A DNA stretch of 64,000 nucleotides from Petrolisthes cinctipes (Eukaryota; Arthropoda; Malacostraca; Decapoda; Porcellanidae), in assembly GCA_033782935.1 (NCBI GenBank), contig JAWQEG010000166.1, forward strand, positions 4,157,501 to 4,221,500, read 5' to 3'. How positions within the stretch are numbered: position 1 is the stretch's first letter; each line of letters opens with the position of its first letter. Under the pieces are notes generated by a model. That model saw only the letters and a program-made list of their open reading frames with translations. It was not told the DNA's origin and searched no databases. A program made the position numbers and the translations under genes. Positions 1 to 13,512 of the stretch are shown here, piece by piece.

Positions 1-70
1 CTTCCTTCCTTCTTTTCTTCCTTCCTTCCTCCCTTCCTTTCTTCCTTCCTCCCTTCCTTCCTTCCTTTTC
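1..70. repeat. CTTCC-type pyrimidine simple repeat
   Basis: Imperfect runs of CTTCC and CCTTC cut by the window edge. No gene signal. Confidence 0.85.
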
Positions 71-94
71 AATAAACAATATTTATACTCCAGA

Positions 95-350
95 GTCGTT
101 TTGTTTACAGTCTTTACATACTAACCTTGTTTACACACCAGACGCGTTTTATTTTCACACTATTTACACCTCAGCCTCGATTCGTTTACACACTGTTTAC
201 ACGCCAGACTCGTTTTATTTACACTGTTTACACGCCAGACTCGTTTTATTTACACTGTTTACACGCCAGACTCGTTTTATTTACACTGTTTACACGCCAG
301 ACTCGTTTTATTTACACTGTTTTCACGCCAGATTCGTTTTGTTTACACTG
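95..350. repeat. 31 bp minisatellite
   Basis: About eight units of roughly 31 bp, each containing GTTTACACGCCAGACTCG followed by TTTTATTTACACT. Central units (about 200-330) are almost identical and the outer ones are degenerate. The open frame across it is only the periodic translation. Bases 350-560 hold no recognisable feature. Confidence 0.85.
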
Positions 351-559
351 TTTAATTAAAAGAGACTCATTTGTGGTTGACTGGACTGTTTGTTTTCAGG
401 ACCAGAACAGTGAGCCCATCATTTTACACGAGTTCCACTAAACTGACTAAAGCATTCATAAATTTGCATCCATTGGGTCGGTGGTATATTTTCGTTTTGT
501 ATACGCAGTCGTCGCAATACTACTGCGGGACCGTTTAATTCCGTTCTGTACACGAGACG

Positions 560-835
560 AGAGCGTATACACAACTCTAATCTAACCCAATCTGACCTGA
601 CCTAATCTAACCTAACCTAACCCAGTCGAACTTAACTGATAGTAAACGAGTTAACTAACATAACTAGTACTAACTTCTTAGGAAAACCCAACCTGCTCTA
701 ACCCATGGACCAAACCTAATCTAACCAAACCACACCTTACCTCACCTCGTATACAGATACAGAAACCTAATCAAACCTAACCTAACCAAGCCTAACCTAA
801 CCTAACCTAACCCACACCTTACCTCACCTCGTATA
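560..835. repeat. Degenerate CCTAA (TTAGG) interstitial telomere-like repeat
   Basis: Many CCTAA pentamers, perfect in short runs (about 780-812) and mutated to CTAAT or CCAAA elsewhere. TTAGG is the canonical arthropod telomere repeat. The degeneracy and the internal position suggest an old interstitial block. Bases 836-955 show nothing recognisable. Confidence 0.7.
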
Positions 836-950
836 ACATAACAGATATTTACCAGTGAATGAATTGGTTGGTACACATTAAATCATCTCACGTGAATTTC
901 AAACCTGTGTGTGTCATTCGTGTGGCCTGCCAAATTTTACCACCAATGGG

Positions 951-956
<6 letters not shown>

Positions 957-1017
<61 letters not shown>

Positions 1018-1039
1018 CTTTGAAACCTCACTCTTATAG

Positions 1040-1086
<47 letters not shown>
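957..1086. repeat. (CT)n microsatellites
   Basis: Two pure CT tracts (957-1013 and 1041-1086) separated by 27 bp of unique sequence. Confidence 0.95.
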
Positions 1087-1087
<1 letters not shown>

Positions 1088-1129
1088 GCTGTTTTATTTT
1101 TTGGTCTATTTTTCTTTACACTTTCCCGT

Positions 1130-1130
1130 T

Positions 1131-1161
<31 letters not shown>

Positions 1162-1256
1162 GACATACGCAGGAACACACACATACACAAAAACAAATAC
1201 ACATGCACACAGACATAAATACAACATTGCTTTATAACTGTATTTATCACTGCTTG

Positions 1257-1314
<58 letters not shown>

Positions 1315-1362
1315 TGTGTGTGTGTGTGTGCATTATATGGCAGAGTGCAATACGAAATAATT

Positions 1363-1412
<50 letters not shown>
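1130..1412. repeat. Compound (CA)n, (GA)n, (GT)n microsatellites
   Basis: CA at 1131-1158, GA at 1262-1312 passing into GT at 1313-1330, then GA again at 1362-1413, with short unique spacers. Confidence 0.95.
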
Positions 1413-1415
<3 letters not shown>

Positions 1416-1435
1416 CACTAGGTAAGATATGGGTT

Positions 1436-2240
1436 ACACGAGAAGGAAGGAAGGAAAGGAGAGAAGGGAGGGAAGTAGGAAGGGAAGGAGAGAAAACGTG
1501 GAAGGGAGGGAAAGGGGGAAGGAAGAGGGGGGAAGGAAGAGGAGAGAAGGAGGAAGAAGTGAAGGGAGGAGAGGTAAAGGGGAAGGAGAGGTGGAAGGAA
1601 GAAGATAGAATTAGGAAGCAAGCAGTGAAGGGAGGAGAGATGAATGGGTGGGGAAAGAGAGAGGAGGGAAGAAAGATGATTGGGAAGGGAGGAGGAAAGG
1701 ATAGGAAAGAGGAGAGAAGAAGAGAGTGGGACAGGGATTGGATGGTGGAGGAATGTAGGAAGAGAGGGATGAAGAGGAATAATGGGAACGAAAAGAGTAG
1801 GAAAGGAAAAAGGAGAAGAAATTAGGAAGAAAGAGAGAGAAGGAAGAGGAGGTAAGGGAAAGAAGAGGAGGAATGAAGAATGTAGAGAAGAAAGAGAAGG
1901 GAATAGGAGGAAAGTAGAGGGAAGAGAGGAAGAGGGAGGCGGAGAGAATAGGAGGATAAGGAAGGTATAGGAAGGAATAAGAAAGAACTAGAAGTAGGAA
2001 AGGAAGAGGACAGAAATGGAGGGAGGAGGAAAGAGGAGGGGAGGAGGAGGAGGAAGAAAATGCACGTAGGTAAGGAAGGAGGAGGGAAGGAAGGAAGGAG
2101 GTAGGTAAGGGAGAGAGGAAGAAGGGGAAGGGAAGAGAGAGGTGAGGAAGGAAGGAAGGAGGGAAGGAAGGAAGGAAAGAAGGGAGAGAGGGAGGGAATA
2201 GGAGAAGGGAGGGAAGGGGGAAGGGAAAGAATATTAAAGA
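1436..2240. repeat. Long polypurine (GA-rich) tract
   Basis: About 800 bases that are nearly all A or G on the plus strand (GGAAGG and GAGGAA motifs), with very few pyrimidines. The Arg/Glu/Lys-rich and Ser/Leu/Pro-rich frames on either strand are composition artefacts. Such tracts can form triplex or H-DNA; that is inference. Confidence 0.9.
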
Positions 2241-2243
2241 TTG

Positions 2244-2245
<2 letters not shown>

Positions 2246-2310
<65 letters not shown>
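2246..2310. repeat. (GA)n microsatellite
   Basis: About 32 pure GA units directly before a MITE. Confidence 0.95.
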
Positions 2311-2312
<2 letters not shown>

Positions 2313-2320
2313 AGCTAGTA

Positions 2321-2535
2321 CAGCCACAATCAAAATAAATATCCACCGACACTTTCCTTCCATCATGTAAATAAATCGGTATCATATCAAAATATATTCA
2401 TACAACACTTTACTTCAACTCAACCCCTTCAATTATTATTATGAGGTGCTGCAAAATCATACATGTGTTGTTCTTTATTACCAAGATATTTACTACGATG
2501 GAAGGAAAGTGTCGGTAGATATTTGATTGTGGCTG
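2321..2535 (+). mobile_element. MITE family A, copy 1 (TA-flanked, Tc1/mariner-like)
   Basis: Ends are inverted: CAGCCACAATC at the left and GATTGTGGCTG at the right, with TIRs of about 42 bp including the motif CCGACACTTTCCTTCCATC. TA flanks both ends (2319-2320 and 2536-2537). The interior of about 130 bp has no ORF. TA target duplication is the hallmark of the Tc1/mariner superfamily, so this is probably a non-autonomous derivative. The best-preserved relatives are at 26137, 56325 and 60364. Confidence 0.85.
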
Positions 2536-2584
2536 TACTTGATCAATTTTAAAAACTGTCGACACTCACAACCTTAACCAACAA

Positions 2585-3739
2585 ATCTATGCATTCACAC
2601 ATAATACACACACACTCCATATCTACCTCTACACACTCTAATACACACACTCCATATCTACCTCTACACACACACACACACACACACATACACTCCATAT
2701 CTACCTCTAAACACACTAATACACATACTCCATATCTACCTCTACACACACACACACACACACACTCCATATCTACCTCTACACACACCCACACACACTC
2801 CATATCTACCTCTACACACACACACACACTCCATATCTACCTCTACACACACACCCACACACTCCATATCTACCTCAACACACACACACAATCCATATCT
2901 ACCTCTACACACACACACTCCATAATATTATCTACCTCTACACACACCCCCACACACTCCATATCTACCTCTACACACCCCCACACACTCCATATCTACC
3001 TCTACACACCCCCACACACTCCATATCTACCTCTACACACACACACTCCATATCTACCTCTACACACACATACACTCCATAATATTATCTACCTCTACAC
3101 ACACCCCCACACACTCAATATCTACCTCTACACACACACTCCATATCTACCTCTACACACACACACACACAAACACACTCCATATCTACCTCTACACACA
3201 CCCCCACACACTCAATATCTACCTCTACACACACATACACACACACTCCATATCTATCTCTACACACACACAAACACACACTCCATATCTACCTCTACAC
3301 ACACACACACACACACACACTCCATATCTACCTCTACACACACACACACACACACACTCCATATCTACCTCTACACAAACCCACTCACACTCCATATCTA
3401 CCTCTACACACACACACTCCATATCTACCTCTACACACACACACACACTCCATATCTACCTCTACACACACACACACACACTCCATATCTACCTCTACAC
3501 ACACACACACTACATATCTACCTCTACACACACATAATACACACACACTCCATATCTACCTCTACACACACACACACACACTCCATATCTACCTCTACAC
3601 ACACATAATACACACACACTCCATATCTACCTCTACACACACACACACACACACACACACTCCATATCTACCTCTACACACACACACACACACGCACACA
3701 CACCCTCCATATCTACCTCTACACACACTCCATATCTAC

Positions 3740-3771
<32 letters not shown>

Positions 3772-5668
3772 TCCATATCTACCTCTACACACACACACAC
3801 ACACACGCACACACACCCTCCATATCTACCTCTACACACACTAATACACACACTCCATATCTACCTCTACACACACACACACACTCCATATCTAGCTCTA
3901 CACACACCCACACACACTCCATATCTACCTCTACACACACACACACACTCCATATCTACCTCTACACACACACCCACACACTCCATATCTACCTCTACAC
4001 ACACACACACTCCATATCTACTTCTACACACACACACTCCATAATATTATCTACCTCTACACACACCCCCACACACTCAATATCTACCTCTACACACACA
4101 CTCCATATCTACCTCTACACACACACACACACACAAACACACTCCATATCTACCTCTACACACATCCCCACACACTCAATATCTACCTCTACACACACAC
4201 ACTCCATATCTACCTCTACACACACACACACACACAAACACACTCCATATCTACCTCTACACACATCCCCACACACTCAATATCTACCTCTACACACACA
4301 CACTCCATATCTACCTCTACACACACACACACACTCCATATCTACCTCTACACACACACACACACACTCCATATCTACCTCTACACACACACACACACAC
4401 ACACTCCATATCTACCTCTACACACAACACACACGCACACTCCATATCTACCTCTATACAAAGCCACACACTCCATATCTACCTCTACACACACATAATA
4501 CACACACACACTCCATATCTACCTCTACACACACACACACACACTCCATATCTACCTCTACACACACATAATACACACACACACTCCATATCTACCTCTA
4601 CACACACACACACACACTCCATAGCTACCTCTACACACACACACACACACTCCATATCTACCTCTACACACACTAATACACACACTCCATAATTTTTTAT
4701 CTACCTCTACACACACACACAAACACACACACACACACTTCATATCTACCTCTACACACACACACTCCATATCTACCTCTACACACACCCACACACACTC
4801 CATATCTACCTCTACACACACCCCCACACACTCAATATCTACCTCTACACACACACTCCATATCTACCTCTACACACACACACATACACAAACACACTCC
4901 ATATCTACCTCTACACACATCCCCACACACTCAATATCTACCTCTACACACACACACTCCATATCTACCTCTACACACACACACACACTCCATATCTACC
5001 TCTACACACACACACACACACACTCAATATCTACCTCTACACACACACACACACACACACACTCCATATCTACCTCTACACACAACACACACGCACACTC
5101 CATATCTACCTCTATACAAAGCCACACACTCCATATCTACCTCTACACACACATAATACACACACACACTCCATATCTACCTCTACACACACACACACAC
5201 ACACTCCATATCTACCTCTACACACACATAATACACACACACACTCCATATCTACCTCTACACACACACACACACTCCATAGCTACCTCTACACACACAC
5301 ACTCCATATCTACCTCTACACACACTCCATATCTACCTCTACACACACACACAAACACACACACACACACTTCATATCTACCTCTACACACACACACACT
5401 CCATATCTACCTCTACACACACCCACACACACTCCATATCTACCTCTACACACACACACACACACTCCATATCTACCTCTACACACACACCCACACACTC
5501 CATATCTACCTCTACACACACACACACTCCATATCTACCTCTACACACACACACACACTCCATAATATTATCTACCTCTACACACACCATCACACACTCC
5601 ATATCTACCTCTACACACACACACTCCATATCTACCTCTACACACACATACACTCCATAATATTATCT
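2585..5668. repeat. CA-rich satellite, segment 1
   Basis: Tandem array with core CTCCATATCTACCTCTA followed by a CA run of variable length. Variants include insertion of TAATA in the CA run, CCATAATATTATCTACC, CCCCACACACTCAATATC and GTGGCTTTG-like spacers, some of which recur together as larger blocks (compare about 4080-4320 with 4830-5060). Reading frames through it on either strand simply repeat EVDMECVCV or PYLPLHTHT-like words, so they are not genes. Confidence 0.95.
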
Positions 5669-5862
5669 TGTACAAGACCCTTCTTACAACAACATGTAAC
5701 ATAAACAACAGACGCCACCATACAATAACATACATAAGAGGGTACCCATCTTACCCTACAATTTCTCACTGTCATCTCTAAACTCAAGAGAGAGAGGGAG
5801 AGAAAGTGGGAGAGAGAGAGAGAGGGAGAGAAAGTGGGAGAGAGAGAGAGAGGGAGAGAAAG

Positions 5863-5898
<36 letters not shown>

Positions 5899-6262
5899 AT
5901 TGGGTGGAGCTTAAATACAACTCCACCCCCTTTTCATTCTCCCAATAGAGAATGTATATAAGCAGTGAAGTTAACTAATATGCAGGATTTCCTACTCTGA
6001 CTCCCAGGGCTATAAACTGTCTCCATAAGAGAAAGACACAGTCATAGAAGACAAGGCATCTAATATAATTCCCTGTATAGAGATAAGTATGTATAAATAA
6101 ATTAAGCCTAAAGAAACTTGTGCAGTCACTTACCTAAGAACACCAAGACGCCGAGCTCGCTACCTAATACCACAACAACCACAACAACTACTACGACTAC
6201 AACTCCAGAATAAGGTACTGTATCAGATCCTGAACGAGTTAAAGCCTTAGAGGACTGGTACA
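5669..6262 (+). mobile_element. Solo LTR inserted in the satellite
   Basis: A 594 bp non-satellite block begins TGTACAAG and ends CTGGTACA (the TG...CA rule). It is flanked by a 4 bp duplication, ATCT, at 5665-5668 and 6263-6266; removing it restores the satellite variant ATTATCTACCTCTAC. It contains a TATA-like TATATAAGCAG near 5955 and an AATAAA-like signal near 6095, as expected for U3-R-U5. No internal retroviral-type genes are attached, so it is probably a solo LTR left by recombination. A GA-rich stretch lies at 5788-5895. A diverged relative of its 3' half is at about 29395-29732. Confidence 0.75.
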
Positions 6263-6967
6263 ATCTACCTCTACACACACCCCCACACACTCAATATCTA
6301 CCTCTACACACACTCCATATCTACCTCTACACACACACACACACAAATACACTCCATATCTACCTCTACACACACTCAATATCTACCTCTACACACACAC
6401 ACACACACACACTCCATATCCATCTCTACACACACACACACACACACACACTCCATATCTACCTCTACACACACACACACACACTCCATATCTACCTCTA
6501 CACACACACACACACACACACACTCCATATCTACCTCTACACACACCCACTCACACTCCACATCTACCTCTACACACACACACTCCATATCTACCTCTAC
6601 ACACACACACACTCCATATCTACCTCTACACACACATAATACACACACTCACTCCATATCTACCTCTACACACACACACACACTCCATATCTACCTCTAC
6701 ACACACATAATACACAAACACACACCATATCTACCTCTACACACACACACACTCCATATCTACCTCTACACACACACACACACACTCCATATCTACCTCT
6801 ACACACACATAATACACACACACACTCCATATCTACCTCTACACACACACACAATCAATATCTACCTCTACACACACAATACACACACACACTCCATATC
6901 TACCTCTACACACACACACACACTCCATATCTACCTCTACACACACACACACACACTCCATATCTAC

Positions 6968-7005
<38 letters not shown>

Positions 7006-8737
7006 CATATCTACCTCTACACACACACACACACACACACTCCATATCTACCTCTACACACACACACACACACACACACTCCATATCTACCTCTACACAC
7101 ACATAATACACACACACACTCCATATCTACCTCTACACACACACACACACTCCATATCTACCTCTACACACACACACACACTCCATATCTACCTCTACAC
7201 ACACATAATACACACACACACTCCATATCTACCTCTATACAAACCCACACACTCCATATCTACCTCTACACACACACACACACACACACTCCATATCTAC
7301 CTCTACACACACATAATACACACACACACTCCATATCTACCTCTACACACACACACACACTCCAAATCTACCTCTACACACATATAATACACACACACAC
7401 TCCATATCTCCCTCTACACACACACACACACTCCATATCTACCTCTACACACACATAATACACACACACAATCCATATCTACCTTTATACAAACCCACAC
7501 ACTCTATATCTACCTCTACACACACACACTCCATATCTACCTCTACACACACACACACACTCCATATCTACCTCTACACACACCCACACACACTCCATAT
7601 CTACCTCTACACACACACACTCCATATCTACCTCTACACACACACACACATTCCATATCTACCTCTACACACACACACACACACTCCATATCTACCTCTA
7701 CACACACACACACACACACTCCATATCTACCTCTACACAAACACACACACACACTCCATATCTACCTCTACACACACACACACACTCCATATCTACCTCT
7801 ACACACACACACACACTCCATATCTACCTCTACACACACACACACACACTCCATATCTACCTCTACACACACATAATACACACACACCCTCCATATCTAC
7901 CTCTACACATACACACACACCCCATATCTACCTCTACACACACATAATACACACACACACTCCATATCTACCTCTACACACACACACACACACACACACT
8001 CCATATCTACCTCTACACACACATAATACACACACACACTCCATATCTACCTCTACACACACACACACACTCCATATCTACCTCTACACACATACACACA
8101 CACACTCAATATCTACCTCTACACACAACAAAACACACACACTCCATATCTACCTCTACACACACACACTCCATATCTACCTCTACACACACATAATACA
8201 CACACACACTCCATATCTACCTCTACACACACACACACACACACTCCATATCTACCTCTACACACATAATACACACACACACTCCATATCTACCTCTACA
8301 CACACACACACACTCCATATCTACCTCTACACACACACACACACACACACTCCATATCTACCTCTACACACCACACACACACACACTCCATATCTACCTC
8401 TATACAAAGCCACACACTCCATATCTACCTCTACACACACACACTCCATATCTACCTCTACACACACACACTCTCCATATCTACCTCTACACACACCCAC
8501 ACAGACTCCATATCTACCTCTACACACACACACACACACACTCCATATCTACCTCTACACACACACACACATACACACTCCATATCTACCTCTACACACA
8601 CACACACACTCCATATCTACCTCTACACACACACACACTCCATATCTACCTCTACACACACACACACACACTCCATATCTACCTCTACACACACACACAC
8701 ACACACTCCATATCTACCTCTACACACACACACACTC
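6263..8737. repeat. CA-rich satellite, segment 2
   Basis: Continuation of the CTCCATATCTACCTCTA/(CA)n array after the solo LTR. The sub-variant with ACACATAATACACA between cores is very frequent here. It ends abruptly at the 3' end of the CR1-like LINE. Confidence 0.95.
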
Positions 8738-8815
8738 CTTGTTTACTTGTTTGTAGTTCTTCCTGGAAGTACTCCATCTGTGTAGACGCTCTGTACTCCC
8801 ACACTCACTTTCTTA

Positions 8816-11738
8816 TTAACATCTATAAGGCTCTTTCATCGTCATACTTTCCAGGTCGTAGCACTGGCTGAACAGGAAAGTCTTTAACCTTTTCTTGAAT
8901 ATGGCAACATTTTCGGCTTGCTTGATACTAGGTGGAAGCAAATTATATAAGCAGGGGGCATTTCTGCTAAACGCCCTACGCCCAGTTTCAGTGTTGAACC
9001 TCGGCTCTGCAAGTCTGTATTCTTCGACGCTATGTCGCAAGGTTACACCGGTATCAACATGAAAATCGCTGAGCAACTCCTTTATGTATCTAGGCCGGCC
9101 CGATTTTAGAGCCTGATACACTAAAACACATATCTTGAACACTATTCTTGCCTTAATCGGCAACCAGTGTAGATCAATAAGAGCTGGAGTGATCCTGTCC
9201 CGTCGTGAGAGTCCTTTTACCAATCTTACCGCTCGATTCATTACTAACTGTAGTTTTCTTAACAGATAGTTAGGCACACCATAATACAGAGAATTACAAT
9301 AATCCAACTTGCTGATAACATGGTTGTGGATGAGCATCAACATTTGGTTTTCATCAAGATATTTTCTCACAAAAGATAAGTTTTTCATATGATAATGTGC
9401 CATACGTACTGTACGTTGAATTTGAGCTTTGAATGACAGATTTGTGTCTAGGAGTACACCCAAGTCCCTTACACTGACACTCACAGTCATGACTTGGCCA
9501 TTCACTTGTAACTGACGAACGTCATATCTGTTGACTTCAAAGTGTCTACCAATCACCAGACACTCTGTCTTGCTCTCGTTAAGTTTTAACTGTTTGCAGT
9601 TCATCCAGCGCCCGATATCAGCCATTATAGCCGACAATCTCACTTCAGTGTCCTGCACATCCCTAAATGACAAATAGAACTGTGTGTCGTCGGCAAACAA
9701 TTTAAAAACAACTCCATGTTGAGCGAGCAGATAAGACAGTTCAATGGTGTATATACAGAACAGTACAGGACCTAGAACACTTCCTTGTGGGACGCCACGC
9801 TCTAATGTCTTCACTTAAGAAAGGACATCACCAATCTGTACACAATATGTTCGATTTTCCAGGTAACTCTTAATATAGGTTAATGCTGCTCCCTCAAGCC
9901 CAATGTTTCACAGTCACGTAGCAAGATATCGTGCACAACAGTGTCAAAAGCCGCACTCAAGTCAAGTAGTATCAGAATCCCACACTTTCCCTCATCCATC
10001 AGCATCTGCATATCATTTACCACTGAACACAGTGTCGTTTCTGTCGAATATAACCGTCGATATGCCGATTGATTATCAGGGAGAGCCTCCACTAATTGCA
10101 CATGTTCGCTTAATTGTTCCAAAATTACATTCTCCATAATCTTAGAAATAAAAGTCAAGTTCGATACCGGACGATATGAGGTCAAACACTGCGGATCCAA
10201 CGCGCCCTTAAGTATCGGCCTCACAATCGCCCTCTTCTCTATGTCAGGGAAAGTATGACTAATAATGCTGAGGTTCACTAGGTCAACCAATATTTCAATT
10301 AATAGATCAATGTTATCACTATTAAGTAGCTCACCGATAGGCAATGGATCATTAGCACAATACGTTGGCTTTGCCCTTTTTACTATCAATTTCAGAGACT
10401 CTGGAGTTATGGGTGTGAATGATGTCAGCCTGTACCTCGGAACTGGAGCCTGCAACAATAACACATCCTCAGAATCATCACTAAAACTTCTTATCATATT
10501 ACTAATCTTTGCATCAAAGAATCGAATAAAATCATTTGCAAGCTTATCATCTGAAAAACCCTCAGGTAACCTATTACACTTCTTTCTTCCAGTTATGTTG
10601 TCCAAGATTTTGTACAGCTTATTAACGTTGCCAGCCGATTGCACAGTCCTGTTCTGGTAGTACTCGCGTTTTCTCGCAGTAATAACTTTGTTCTCATTAT
10701 TACGGGCACGAGTATATTCAAGTCTGGATAAGTCTGTTTTGTGTCTGCGCCACTGTCGTTCCTTCCTTTTCTTAAGTTTTTTTGCACGATCGACAGCCTC
10801 ATTATACCAGGGAGAACTGTCAATAATCACAATTTCTTTTTCAATAATAGGGCACATTTCCTCATACCGATCCTTGGCTACACTATTGAAGAGTTCATCA
10901 AAACACACAAGACACCTATCCTTACTCTCAGCCCCGTGTACACATGCATCAAGCCGTTGAAATAATATACTGTTATGTATTGTGTCTAGTAATAACTCTG
11001 AGTTAAAGTTTTTCTTAGAGCGAAACTTTATCACCTTTTTCTGTTTTCTATCAATTTCAAGTTGTACCTTGAAGTATATCAGCTTATGCACCGGTGATAA
11101 ACTGAAAATTTCTTCCACCTGCACATCTTGCACCAGATTGATATCCTTATCCGCAAAGACCAAGTCGATTGTGTGTCCACCGATTGTTGTCGGATCTTCC
11201 ACCACATTAGCAAGGTTAAAAGAGTCCATCATATCCACAAACTCCGAAACATAGCGTGCACACAGATCGTCCATCCACATATTAAAGTCACCACAGACAA
11301 TGACATCATCACCAACCATATCAATAGAGTCTAGGTATGTCCTAAGCTCCTCAATAAAACTACTCTTGCTCGAATAAGGGGGTCTGTATACTATAATTAG
11401 CGTAATCCTGTTGCTATTTAATTCACACTCTACTCGAAGCACCTCGTAGGTTTCCTGTCGTTCTACCGTACACTTCCTTATCTTCTTGAACACTTTGGAG
11501 AGGAAAACTCCTACTCCACCCCCACGGGAATATTGTCTTGTAGTATGAATAAACGTATGCGTGTCAGGGGTCATTTCATGTATAACTGCCAATTCATGGT
11601 CTCCCAACCAAGTTTCCGTAATTGCTAGTATGTCTAGACATTCACCATTAATTATATCACGTACATTAAATGTCTTGTTTCTCACAGATTGAATATTTAC
11701 TAAACCACACTTTTATTCACATTATTGTGTGTAGCCAT
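8816..11738 (-). pseudogene. CR1-like ORF2: apurinic endonuclease plus reverse transcriptase, broken
   Basis: Encodes the polyprotein that nicks target DNA and reverse-transcribes the LINE RNA. Endonuclease motifs are TETWLGD, RGGGVGVF, IIVYRPPY and GDFNMWMDD. Reverse transcriptase motifs are [32 protein letters not shown] and the catalytic [11 protein letters not shown]. At least three lesions are visible. One is a frameshift between the likely ATG (11736-11738) and VNIQSVRNK. The second is a frameshift near 9890-9900, after the AAFD segment. The third is an in-frame TAA at 9815-9817 just before the PQGS motif. No RNase H domain is seen, which fits CR1/L2. The ATG lies 21 bp after the ancestral ORF1 stop. 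It is unlikely to be functional. Confidence 0.85.
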
Positions 11739-11774
11739 GATCAGTGTTTTCCTTCACTCTCAAAAGTTCCGACA

Positions 11775-11937
11775 CCACTACTATCCGTTTCAGCGCCGGA
11801 CAGACGCTGTTTTTCGCAAATATCTCCTAAACGAATCGTTGTATCAATATAATATTTCAACACACTATCTTTAACACCCGGGCGTAATTTATGGCTGACA
11901 TACCATATTCCTATATGTGTTATGCGAGGAGTTTACT
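11775..11937 (+). repeat. Left terminal inverted repeat
   Basis: 163 bp from CCACTACTAT to GGAGTTTACT, matching the reverse complement of 13350-13512. Confidence 0.85.
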
Positions 11938-12473
11938 CGTGAAAAATAGCACAAAGCTCGCCAGTCATGTTGACGCATTCGAAGGAAAGTGTGGCCCCCC
12001 AACACCCTCCCAAACCATTCCTAACCACAACTACATCCCCCCCTTCTCACCCCTCCCTCCTCCTCTTCTCCCCCTAGCTCCTCACCTCCCTCATCACTCG
12101 TGTCCCTCCCTATTTCTTCCATCACTGTATTATATATTAGAATGTTATGTAGATGTATATGTATAGATATGATTATTAACTAAGAGTATGGTACAGTACA
12201 ATTCTATAGAGGCAAGACGTATTTCACTTTGATAATTACTGTACAACAGCATGTTTACATACATGTAGTATGTAGAAGGTCCATGTTTGCAGTCCTTATG
12301 GTCAACCATGCAAGTGAACACGATGTACTGGCATTACCTGTGGTCTGGACCTTCTAGGAAAAGTTATTAGATACTGTGTACCTATTCATTATAAAATGTC
12401 AACTTGGTCCAGTTAATATAGGCTAATGTTATTTTGTTGACTTGTCCCTTTTATATTTATATTATCACCAAAT

Positions 12474-12580
<107 letters not shown>

Positions 12581-12605
12581 GTGTAGGATTTAATGATGCA
12601 AACAT

Positions 12606-12700
12606 GATAAAACAAAATTTATTCACAATCACTGTCAAGGAAAACGTCATCGTCTTCATCATCACTGGCTTTCACGTTTGTACAATGTGGCAAGACGAAG
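12606..12700 (-). other. Possible C-terminal remnant of a protein with an acidic tail
   Basis: On the minus strand one frame reads ...VKASDDEDDDVFLDSDCE then TAA, and the stop overlaps an AATAAA. This could be the last codons and poly(A) signal of a former transposase within the TIR element. It is short and carries no family motif, so this is a guess. Alternatively it is chance. Confidence 0.2.
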
Positions 12701-13349
12701 AACAAACGCTGTCCTGCATCCACGGGGGCAAATGGACAACATTGTTGCTAATAGGTGCGCCTCGGCAGTCAATGATTTCTACCCTGTCACTACTTGTGTC
12801 ATAGCCTCGGACTGTTGGGTACCTCATACCTCAGAGAGAGGTGGAGGGGATACGGGAGACTGTGGATATTCAATTAAGGCATAAATTGTTTATTTAAAAA
12901 GGTAAAGAACACATGAAACAACCATGAACGATTTTATTTGGTTGGCCAAAACCAAAATTGACTTCATCCTTCTGGTGGCCTTAGACACGTGGGTTATTAT
13001 CCGGCTATACGGCCATTAACAACGGGATTAGCTATTGCTTTAATGGTCGTTTGACCCACTCTGGTTTTCATGTCCACACACAACGGTAACTGTATTAAAC
13101 AATATTACTAATGAACGATACGTATATACATACTGTCATAAAAAAAATAAAAAATGGAAGGGGGATGGTGTAAATAGGGGGGTGAAGAGTGAAACGGGGA
13201 GGGGGATAATGAGATATTGGGGTAGGGAAGGAAGGAATGGTGTGGGGGGATTTCGGGGTGTTGGTGGAGGGGTTACACGAGTACCCCACACTCGTCCGAT
13301 TCTCTATAACGCCTTAGATATGATGACTGGATTAGGCTTAATATCACTC

Positions 13350-13512
13350 AGTAAACTCCTAACATAACACATATAGTAATATGGTATGTCAGCCATAAAA
13401 TACGCCCGGGTGTTAAAGACAGTGTGCTGAAATATTATATTGATACAACGATTCGTTTAAGAGATATTTACGAAAAACACCGTCTGTCCGGCGCTGAAAC
13501 GTATAGTAGTGG
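13350..13512 (-). repeat. Right terminal inverted repeat
   Basis: 163 bp inverted copy of 11775-11937. Confidence 0.85.

Noticed and set aside
1364..2385. Arg/Glu/Lys-rich and Ser/Leu/Pro-rich frames up to 251 residues
   Set aside because: Produced by a polypurine tract and GA microsatellites.
2589..8735. Many 60-340 residue frames rich in Cys/Val/Glu or His/Thr/Pro
   Set aside because: They are periodic translations of the CA satellite on either strand, with no start context or family motif.
10265..11334. Plus-strand frames opposite the LINE ORF2
   Set aside because: Antisense shadows of the endonuclease and reverse transcriptase coding strand.
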